NCBI GenBank assembly: GCA_041672395.1
Contig: JBAYZS010000074.1
Span: forward strand, 1 to 9,069
Direction: 5' to 3'
Length of the DNA stretch: 9,069 nucleotides
Source of the DNA: UBA5287 sp041672395
GTDB taxonomy: Bacteria; Bacteroidota; Bacteroidia; Bacteroidales; Dysgonomonadaceae
The stretch's first letter is position 1; each line of letters begins with the position of its first letter. Below the pieces are notes generated by a model. The model was given only the letters and a program-made list of their open reading frames with translations. It searched no databases and had not been told where the DNA came from. Shown here piece by piece: positions 1-6,407 of the stretch. The translations under genes were made by a program, and so were the position numbers.

Positions 1-235
1 AATGCAGACCAATGATAACGTCCTTGATCTCAAAGGAATGGGTATGCAAATGCTTGGTCTTAAATGTTATCTCTTTATGCTTTGTCCCATTAAAAAGAAT
101 GGCTCCGTCTGTATACTCGACAATGTAGTCGCCTGCAGGGATTTCTGTGTCATTGAATTGATAGGGAACTAACAGCGAAAAGGTGATTTTCGGTTGCTCC
201 AGCAATATTCCAACGTTTATAAGCGGTTCTTCCAC
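1..235 (-). CDS. SpoIID/LytB-domain protein, N-terminal fragment (3' end outside window)
   Basis: I translated this frame by hand. It gives 78 residues from a GTG start at 235-233 and runs off the window edge. It begins (M)EEPLINVGILLEQPKITF and ends SFEIKDVIIGLH. From memory, this matches the N-terminal region of Bacteroidetes SpoIID/LytB-domain proteins, which open with a short 'VGIL' strand and carry an 'SFE..DVTIG.NFHWERKE'-like stretch before the catalytic domain. Known SpoIID enzymes are lytic transglycosylases that cut peptidoglycan glycan lacking stem peptides. The catalytic part is not in the window, so activity cannot be judged. The frame is open up to a stop at 319-317 and contains no ATG. 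GTG was chosen because it gives the expected N-terminus and leaves a 29-base gap after the glycosyltransferase stop. No hydrophobic signal segment is visible, unlike classical SpoIID, so a cytoplasmic location is inferred. The family call is likely but rests on a short stretch. Confidence 0.62.
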   Translation of the reverse strand, partial: MEEPLINVGILLEQPKITFSLLVPYQFNDTEIPAGDYIVEYTDGAILFNGTKHKEITFKTKHLHTHSFEIKDVIIGLH

Positions 236-264
236 TATGATGTATGTCTTAATTTTGTGATACT

Positions 265-1719
265 TTATTTTGATATTCTCTTTCTTGCTTGTAATTCCCA
301 AGTACGGATTCTGTCTTTATAAGTATTATGACCGTTCATCTTAACGATGTCAAGTGATGCATCTGAGTTTTCGTCCCAACGGCGACAAAGATACAAAATA
401 TCGTATATTCGACCAATCTGATAGTTGCGGGATATATTCAATCCTAATGCATAATCTTCTCCGTAACTTGTATTGGGTAACTTAATATCGCGAAGCACAG
501 GGGTGTAGAAGGCACGAGGGGCGCCAAGCCCATTGATTCTCAGTGCGTTGTTTCTTCCGTTTTCGGGGGTCCATTCTTTATGATCAATGATTCCGGGTGG
601 GATCATCTGCATCTCAAAATTGGTCATCTGATAGGTGCCGACTACCATAGCGCAATTCTGCTCGTAGAAAGCGTCTACAATTTTTTGCAGGGTGTCTTCG
701 CCGCTATAAACATCGTCGCTATCTAACTGAACGGCAAACTTACCGCACTTTTCATGATGAATACCTAAATTCCAACATCCGCCAATACCTAAATCGGTAC
801 GATTTGGGATGATATGGATAAGTCGCTCATCTTTAAATGCATCGATGGCTTCTGTTGTACCGTCGGTGGAAAGGTTGTCTATTATGATGAGGTTGAACTT
901 GAAATTGGTCTTTTGTATTAACACGGATTGGATGGCATCGGCAATGGTTCTGATTCTATTGCGGACGGGAATAATGACGGATGCTTCATACTCAAATGTG
1001 CCTTGGTCAAATTCGATGGTCTTAAAGTGGGGTGCTAAATATGCGCCTACATCTTTAAGGTGTTGTGTACAGGCTTGTTCCATCTCTATCTGTACTGCTC
1101 GGTTCTTGGGATCTACATAGTCGAATATCTTTTCGCCTGATTGTCGTGTGTCTTCTTCTACTTCGGTATATAGATATTCGTTGATATGTACAAGTGGATG
1201 ACTCTGTGATACTTTCAAACGCAAATCATAAAAACCGGCGTATTGATATTGGTTGCCTTCCATCTTTTGAGCACTTTCTTTTAATGCTTTGGAATTGTAG
1301 ATCATCAATGATCCGAAATTGAAGTCGTCGCGCAGACTGCCTTCTTGATAATCAATTACTGGACTGATCTTTACGTTGTCGTTGATTTGTGCATAGTAAT
1401 CTGCATAAACCATGCCGGCCTGACTGTCGTCTGCAATGCGAATCATGCGGTCTAAAGCAAAATAGCCTAACTTTAACGCTGTCGACTTCAAATAAATAAG
1501 TGAATAATCGGTTGTTGAAAAACGGGCAATTTTCTTTATCGTTTCGGTACTTTGAAACGCTTCAACATATATGAGTTCGCACCCATCCAAAGGTTGTAAT
1601 TCTTTATTGGTGGTTACCATATAAATTGAGGCAATCAAAGGTGATTGCTTGAGTTCAGCGACGGTTTTGCTGGCTTGTTCGGACTGTGCGTAATAAATGA
1701 ATGCATTAATATTTTTCAT
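265..1719 (-). CDS. Family 2 glycosyltransferase with a second GT-A-like half
   Basis: This is a 484-residue soluble protein without signal peptide or membrane helix, so it should act in the cytoplasm on a nucleotide-sugar donor. The C-terminal half (about 244-450) is a GT-A family 2 domain. It shows the opening strand ASVIIPVRNR (246-255), IIIDNLSTDGT (278-288), the metal-binding DxD-type motif QLDSDDVYS (331-339) and the acceptor-side GED motif (420-422) in TSYGEDYALGL. The N-terminal half (about 1-190) has a similar alternation, with YSLIYLK (72-78) and VYADYY (104-109), but no clear donor motif; it looks like a degenerate or acceptor-binding GT-A domain. The ATG at 1719-1717 is preceded by AAGG, one of the few Shine-Dalgarno-like sequences here. 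The gene sits between an amidase gene 75 bases upstream and a SpoIID-like gene 29 bases downstream. The sugar transferred and the acceptor are not deducible. The GT2 call is firm; a role in cell-wall sugar metabolism is inferred from neighbours only. Confidence 0.85.
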   Translation of the reverse strand: MKNINAFIYYAQSEQASKTVAELKQSPLIASIYMVTTNKELQPLDGCELIYVEAFQSTETIKKIARFSTTDYSLIYLKSTALKLGYFALDRMIRIADDSQAGMVYADYYAQINDNVKISPVIDYQEGSLRDDFNFGSLMIYNSKALKESAQKMEGNQYQYAGFYDLRLKVSQSHPLVHINEYLYTEVEEDTRQSGEKIFDYVDPKNRAVQIEMEQACTQHLKDVGAYLAPHFKTIEFDQGTFEYEASVIIPVRNRIRTIADAIQSVLIQKTNFKFNLIIIDNLSTDGTTEAIDAFKDERLIHIIPNRTDLGIGGCWNLGIHHEKCGKFAVQLDSDDVYSGEDTLQKIVDAFYEQNCAMVVGTYQMTNFEMQMIPPGIIDHKEWTPENGRNNALRINGLGAPRAFYTPVLRDIKLPNTSYGEDYALGLNISRNYQIGRIYDILYLCRRWDENSDASLDIVKMNGHNTYKDRIRTWELQARKRISK

Positions 1720-1750
1720 TACCTTATATTGTTATTTGTTTATTATTCTA

Positions 1751-1838
1751 TTATAAATCTATTGTTTCAATATTCCCTCTAACTAACTGATTCCTTATAA
1801 ATCCATTGCTTCAAGAATTCCCTTAATTAGCAGATTTC
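1751..1838 (-). repeat. Imperfect 44-base tandem duplication of the amidase gene 3' end
   Basis: Two adjacent 44-base units, 1751-1794 and 1795-1838, align without gaps with 33 of 44 identical bases by hand count. The second unit is the end of the amidase coding region, RNLLIKGILEAMDL plus TAA. The first lies in the intergenic space but, read in the matching frame on the minus strand, encodes RNQLVRGNIETIDL plus TAA at 1753-1751. R, N, L, G, E, D, L and the stop are shared, and several differences are conservative (I/V, K/R, L/I, M/I). This looks like a protein-coding relic rather than a random or structural repeat: either an old local duplication or the leftover tail of a lost paralogous gene. 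Confidence 0.75.
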
Positions 1839-4836
1839 TATTATGTTGACCTTTAATTGATTCTATAGGAAAACCCAAAACACAGGTGCTGTAGTTCTCT
1901 CCTTTGTATAATGTACCTGCACTCAGATTGTTTTCTGTATATCTGAAAACGGTGAACGCGCTATTATCTGCTGGTTCAATGGCGTCGGGGTTTTCAACGA
2001 CGTAACTTTCACTGTTTAACTCATTGTAATAAGTGTAATTACCAGTAATTGATTCGAATGGTGATGCTACAGTTTTTACTTGCCCGGTAACGCCTCCATA
2101 GTTATTACGCCATTTGTATTTCAAAACATTTTGTGCCCAATCTCTATCGGCTTTACTTGCTCGTGGATTATCCCACAAATCGGTTCCGACAAAGGCACCG
2201 CTTACGATAATCTTTCCTCCTGATTTACAGTAATCTGCAATTATCTGTTGCTGCGCTTTATTGAAGGTCTTGTATTTTGAAGGCATTGCTCCGCGCGCTA
2301 CCACCCATTCACGTTGCTTTCCTAATATCCAATCTGTTATCTTGTAGGTCGAGAGATTCACTTGTCCATTTTCGATGGCACTTGCTGAACTGGAGACAAA
2401 TGAATATCCGGCATTGGTAAATGCTTGACCATGATTATAAGGATAATCGAATGTGTTGCCTGCAATGGCTGTGGTCTCGTAATTCGCATCGCTGTCACCA
2501 AATCCTGAAGCATCATCGTCCATCCACGGTATGATCCTCCGGTATTCGTGCATCTGGCCTATAAAATGATGGTCTGAAATATAGGGTACTCCATTATCTT
2601 CTCGTCCTACAAACCCGGCAATACTATCGCCTGCCGTAAAGCTAAATGGTGCCGACACGCGTGTGAATCCGTTTACAATTAAAGCAATGCCTTTCTCATC
2701 TGATTTACGACATACCGAAAGTATTTCTGAAGGGAAACTTTTGCCTCCTTCGTTAACTGCTTCAATCTTAAAACTGTAGATCTCGTCTTTGTTTATTTGT
2801 TTTTTATAACTGTTTGTGTTTACAAGAACTCCATTGTCAAATCCTTCATCGTTTAGTCGGGTGTAGACAATGTATTTTGTTGGATTCGCTGTCGTCTCTG
2901 ATTTATCAATCGTTGGCTGCCAATTTAATGTGACTTCGGTGTCTCCTGAAAATGTTATGCTGAAATCTTTCACAGGGAGTGGCTGAACAGTATAATCACG
3001 ATTGTATTGTGTAGCGATAAACTTAAGCATCCCTTTGTAAATTGCACGACTAACGGTGAATCGGAAAGAGGGGTCAAGGCCATATCGCATATCGGCAAAG
3101 TTTTGATGCGAAAGTAGTTCCAACAACATGGTTGGCACATTGGGTGTTCTAGCTTCTGCATAGGATCTGTTCCACATATGACGACGTGTCCATTCTGGCT
3201 CAAATTCACGACGGATATCGTTGGTGATTTCTTCCATGATTAGCTCGGTAAAGTCGCGAGAGGCCCATCGGGATTTTCCATTTGCAAACTTCTCGTTGTT
3301 GAAATGGGTCATGTATATTCCAAGCGTTCCTACTATTGAATCACCCCAATATGTTCCTGCATCAGTGTGAAATGCAAATGACAGGTCAATTGGAATATTC
3401 AACCCTTTGTCTTTCGGCATAACAGTTGAACCACCTACAAGGTAATTTACCCATCTTCCACGACTGGCATAATCGTCTGTATAGTCGTTCTTGCTTTCGT
3501 AGAAGTTGTAAATACTATCTGGAACACCGGCCCATTGCATCCAATATCGAGCTCCTTCTGTATATCTTGGATAACCACTTATTTCAGGCATAAATGATAC
3601 TTGTGAACTGGTATCGATCTTCTTATGAGTGACATTATCAGAACTTTTAGTGTTAGAGCTTTCAAAACCATCTGGGTGGGGAAGACGGGCTATATTTCCC
3701 ATTCCACCACCAATTTTAACAGCATCGGCAGTAACAATATTATTTGCCTTTTTACTCTTATTAGAAACAACTATTTTATTGTTATTTCCTTTGTTAAACA
3801 AGAAGTCACCAATATAAATCCAGGTACCACCGCCCATTTGTTGGTTCACCTCAAAATCTGTTTTGCCTCCTTCATGATAAACAGAATAAAGTACATCATC
3901 AGAACTGTGTTTTACAGTTTGATATGAAACATAAACAGCGTAAGTGTCTTTTTTGGGAATGTCAATAATCCATTCTGCAGTGCTTTCTTCATCCTTTGAA
4001 ACGGTTTTTATTTGTCTTGCAGTTCCCATGCGAAAAGGATTTTCATTATCTATATAAAATGCTTTTGGATTGGCAAACCCTTTAACTTGTGTATCATGCC
4101 ATTTTTCTTTTCTGTTCTGCTCTTTATACTCAGAATTGCCGGTGCTTCCATTATTATCGACAATTACCTCGATTTTATTATAATCTCTTTCTCGTGTAAG
4201 TATTACATTTGCTCCTGCATTTTCTAACATTGGAACAAGAAATGGAAGCACATAACTTTGAGTATAAATATCTTCCACTGTTTGGAAAATTCTTGCACGC
4301 TGCCATTCCCATCGACCAAGTTTCTGCTCATAATACCATCCGTGACTTTGCCACATGGCTATGTGGTTATTATTCAATCCTTCCGGAAATGATTGGACAG
4401 GGCTTGAAATGTTTTTAACTAACGGTGTCTTTACTTTATTAGAATATATACGGTTTTTATCTTTTTCTATTCTGTTGCGATAAATATTCGGTACCAATTG
4501 TCGAATATCTTGTTTATCGGTGAATAATTTAAGTTCGTATTTCTTGTATTTTGTGGGTAAATAAATCCTGACGCTATCATATATTAGCTGCACGGTTTGT
4601 TCCCGCATAGGAAGATAGGATAATGCCAGATTTGTATGCAATTCAATAACTTTCTTTCGATTAATTATCGCAATAGAATCAACCGTTACCTTGCCAGGAC
4701 GTAATAAAGTTTCTTGGTAAATATTGGATAATGACTTGTTTATCTTTTGAATATAATCCTCTTTATTAATCTCTTGTCCATATGAAACAAAGGATATGAG
4801 GATGAACAGTATGGAAACATTAATTACTTTTTTCAT
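1795..4836 (-). CDS. Secreted Amidase_3-type N-acetylmuramoyl-L-alanine amidase with golvesin-like insert ('xanthan lyase' family)
   Basis: The protein has 1013 residues and a signal peptide (1-20, cleavage after SYG before QE, no lipobox), so it is periplasmic or secreted. The central part reads as a zinc amidase of the Amidase_3 fold. Candidate zinc ligands are H165 in WQSHGWYYE, E188 in TVEDIYTQ and H490 in SFAFHTDAG, with catalytic glutamate E573 in TMLLELLSHQNFADM. VILTRERD (211-218) matches the strand after the first glutamate helix. Between 218 and about 484 the fold is interrupted; residues 255-376 resemble a golvesin C-terminal-like beta domain (WIYIGDFLFNKG, ADAVKIGGG). An FN3-like domain follows (about 620-712), then a C-terminal Rossmann/GATase-like region (716-1013). 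The family would cleave the MurNAc-L-Ala bond. Databases often call such proteins 'xanthan lyase', but nothing here resembles a PL8 lyase. The amidase assignment is from motifs only; the domain borders are approximate. Confidence 0.8.
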   Translation of the reverse strand: MKKVINVSILFILISFVSYGQEINKEDYIQKINKSLSNIYQETLLRPGKVTVDSIAIINRKKVIELHTNLALSYLPMREQTVQLIYDSVRIYLPTKYKKYELKLFTDKQDIRQLVPNIYRNRIEKDKNRIYSNKVKTPLVKNISSPVQSFPEGLNNNHIAMWQSHGWYYEQKLGRWEWQRARIFQTVEDIYTQSYVLPFLVPMLENAGANVILTRERDYNKIEVIVDNNGSTGNSEYKEQNRKEKWHDTQVKGFANPKAFYIDNENPFRMGTARQIKTVSKDEESTAEWIIDIPKKDTYAVYVSYQTVKHSSDDVLYSVYHEGGKTDFEVNQQMGGGTWIYIGDFLFNKGNNNKIVVSNKSKKANNIVTADAVKIGGGMGNIARLPHPDGFESSNTKSSDNVTHKKIDTSSQVSFMPEISGYPRYTEGARYWMQWAGVPDSIYNFYESKNDYTDDYASRGRWVNYLVGGSTVMPKDKGLNIPIDLSFAFHTDAGTYWGDSIVGTLGIYMTHFNNEKFANGKSRWASRDFTELIMEEITNDIRREFEPEWTRRHMWNRSYAEARTPNVPTMLLELLSHQNFADMRYGLDPSFRFTVSRAIYKGMLKFIATQYNRDYTVQPLPVKDFSITFSGDTEVTLNWQPTIDKSETTANPTKYIVYTRLNDEGFDNGVLVNTNSYKKQINKDEIYSFKIEAVNEGGKSFPSEILSVCRKSDEKGIALIVNGFTRVSAPFSFTAGDSIAGFVGREDNGVPYISDHHFIGQMHEYRRIIPWMDDDASGFGDSDANYETTAIAGNTFDYPYNHGQAFTNAGYSFVSSSASAIENGQVNLSTYKITDWILGKQREWVVARGAMPSKYKTFNKAQQQIIADYCKSGGKIIVSGAFVGTDLWDNPRASKADRDWAQNVLKYKWRNNYGGVTGQVKTVASPFESITGNYTYYNELNSESYVVENPDAIEPADNSAFTVFRYTENNLSAGTLYKGENYSTCVLGFPIESIKGQHNRNLLIKGILEAMDL

Positions 4837-4894
4837 TTTCTATTTGATGATAATGATCGAATATAAATTAGAATGTCAATTTTAAGTTTAGTAT

Positions 4895-6328
4895 TTACTT
4901 CTTTACTACAAATTTAGAAGGTTTACTTTCTTTATTATCCGCATTTAATGTTGTAACACAATAATTACCTACTTGTGAAATATCAATGGTTTTTGTATTC
5001 GTTACTTTCAGCACAATTCCTTCTTTAGATAAATCGTTAAAATAGTATACCACAGACTTCATGTTATTTGAAGTATCCCATTTAAGAGTATTCCCTTCTA
5101 GTCTTACATTTGAAGGTTCGACAGGATCTCCAGCAACACTTCTACCCAAAAATGGTATTACTCCAGGATGAGTATACAACGACTTGAGCTTGTCGGTAAC
5201 GCTAACTTTATTGAACAGAAGATATTTGGCACTGTACATAATGTTTCCAAATGATTTCTTATTCTTCCGCGTCATTTCAATTTGACGTTGCAATTCTGCT
5301 GATGTTTGAAAGGCTGCACCTGCACTTGAATCTCCAAATCTGTATAAACCATGACCAACCATTAATGTGGCTTTGTAACTGTATTGAGCCCACCAACTTA
5401 GGCGTGACTGAAAATCTGCAGTCGGATATCCAATTTCGTGGTACAATTGAGGAATTATAACATCCACCCAACCTTGTTCGCACCAATATGGAACATTTGC
5501 AAATACTTTATTTAAGTTATAATTAGGATCGGAAGCAGGTGATACTGAAAATACCACTTCGGGTTTTGTTGATACAATTATATCGTGAACACCTTTTATT
5601 GCTTTATCTACATTACCTCTACGAAAATCAGCTTTATTATTATATCCACTTCCATACTTTGCAAATTCTGCATCGTCTGAAATAGTAACGTCAGCCGGAT
5701 AAAAATAATCATCGAAATGAATGCCATCAACATCGTATTTAGTAATGACGTCTTTTACAATATCTGCCAGTCTCTTCTGAACTTCCGGTAGTGCAGGATT
5801 ATAAATTTGAATGGATGGGTAGTTTGATACCCAAGTAGGATCAATTGATGAATGAAGTTCCGGGTAAGGTTGCGCTGTTGAAATTCTATAGGGATTCATC
5901 CATGCATGAAATTCAATATCTCTTGCATGAGCTTCATCAATCATAAATTTAAGAACATCATAACCAGGATCTTGTCCCCTATTACCTGTTATTGATTTGC
6001 TCCAAGGTTCATACGGTGAATTATAGAAAGCATCACCCATTCCCTTAATTTGAACTAAAACTGCATTAATATTCATGCTCTTGAATAAATCAAGATAGGT
6101 AGTGTAGTGATCTTTTTGAGCCTGTATTCCATATTTTCCCATAGGCCAATCAAGTTCATAGACTGTGGCCATCCAAACACCCCTCAGCTCCTTTTTAGGA
6201 AATTGAATTTGAGTAGTTGGTGGAGGATTAGGATCGTCATCAGGTGGATTTATGTCAATTGGTTCATTGTTACATGCCACAAAGAATATGACAAATAGCA
6301 GAATATAGTAAAGAAAATGTTTTTTCAT
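4895..6328 (-). CDS. GHL10/DUF187 family glycoside-hydrolase-like lipoprotein (DigH/YddW relative)
   Basis: The protein has 477 residues and a lipoprotein signal with lipobox FVAC and lipid-accepting C19, followed by an acidic, proline-rich linker (20-40) that tethers it to a membrane. Residues 45-385 form a GHL10 (DUF187) TIM-barrel-like domain. It starts at ELRGVWMATV (47-56), followed by INAVLVQIKG (87-96), EFHAWMNPYR (139-148), the family's hallmark DGIHFDDYFYP (201-211), VVFSVSPAS (258-266) and VDVIIPQLYHEIG (288-300). D206 and D207 are the best catalytic candidates. Residues 403-475 look like a small FN3-type beta domain. E. coli DigH (YddW), a GHL10 lipoprotein, hydrolyses denuded peptidoglycan glycans at the division site; a similar substrate is inferred here because an amidase gene follows 58 bases downstream. 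The start is the only sensible one, as the signal peptide begins at MKKHF. The family call is firm; the substrate is inferred. Confidence 0.88.
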   Translation of the reverse strand: MKKHFLYYILLFVIFFVACNNEPIDINPPDDDPNPPPTTQIQFPKKELRGVWMATVYELDWPMGKYGIQAQKDHYTTYLDLFKSMNINAVLVQIKGMGDAFYNSPYEPWSKSITGNRGQDPGYDVLKFMIDEAHARDIEFHAWMNPYRISTAQPYPELHSSIDPTWVSNYPSIQIYNPALPEVQKRLADIVKDVITKYDVDGIHFDDYFYPADVTISDDAEFAKYGSGYNNKADFRRGNVDKAIKGVHDIIVSTKPEVVFSVSPASDPNYNLNKVFANVPYWCEQGWVDVIIPQLYHEIGYPTADFQSRLSWWAQYSYKATLMVGHGLYRFGDSSAGAAFQTSAELQRQIEMTRKNKKSFGNIMYSAKYLLFNKVSVTDKLKSLYTHPGVIPFLGRSVAGDPVEPSNVRLEGNTLKWDTSNNMKSVVYYFNDLSKEGIVLKVTNTKTIDISQVGNYCVTTLNADNKESKPSKFVVKK

Positions 6329-6353
6329 TAAATAATAATTTGTTTAGAGTTTT

Positions 6354-6390
6354 AAATCGGACAGATAACAAACTATTACCTGTCCGATTT
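6354..6390 (-). promoter_or_regulatory. Intercistronic hairpin between the DUF4623 and GHL10 genes
   Basis: Arms 6354-6364 and 6380-6390 are perfect inverted complements (11 pairs, core CGGACAG/CTGTCCG). Further in, 6365/6379 is an A-C mismatch on the plus strand but a U-G wobble in minus-strand RNA. Three more pairs follow (6366-6368 with 6376-6378), leaving a 7-base loop at 6369-6375. The structure begins 17 bases after the DUF4623 stop and ends 25 bases before the GHL10 start. On the minus strand the stem is followed by AAAAC, not a U-tract, so it is not a canonical intrinsic terminator. Partial termination, or protection of the upstream mRNA from 3' decay, would both fit. Confidence 0.7.
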
Positions 6391-6407
6391 TGATTAATCC
6401 TATTTCA

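Noticed and set aside
299..301. TTG as the start of the SpoIID-like gene
   Set aside because: It would overlap the glycosyltransferase end and add a lysine-rich extension not expected for the family; the GTG at 235-233 fits better.
809..1120. Plus-strand open frame of 103 codons inside the glycosyltransferase gene
   Set aside because: It lies wholly antisense to a well-supported GT2 gene, and its translation shows no domain or signal.
1795..4836. Polysaccharide lyase family 8 xanthan lyase
   Set aside because: No PL8-like alpha/alpha toroid or catalytic Asn/His/Tyr context was seen; the ordered H, E, H, E signatures match an amidase.
4858..4879. Possible promoter before the amidase gene: TATATTCG (minus strand, near TAnnTTTG) and TTGACA at 4879-4874
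   Set aside because: The spacing between the elements fits neither the Bacteroidetes -33/-7 pattern nor a sigma-70 promoter, and AT-rich gaps produce such matches by chance.
6354..6390. Classical intrinsic terminator on the minus strand
   Set aside because: The stem is followed by A residues rather than a U-tract, and the downstream gene is close and apparently co-oriented; it is listed as a regulatory hairpin instead.
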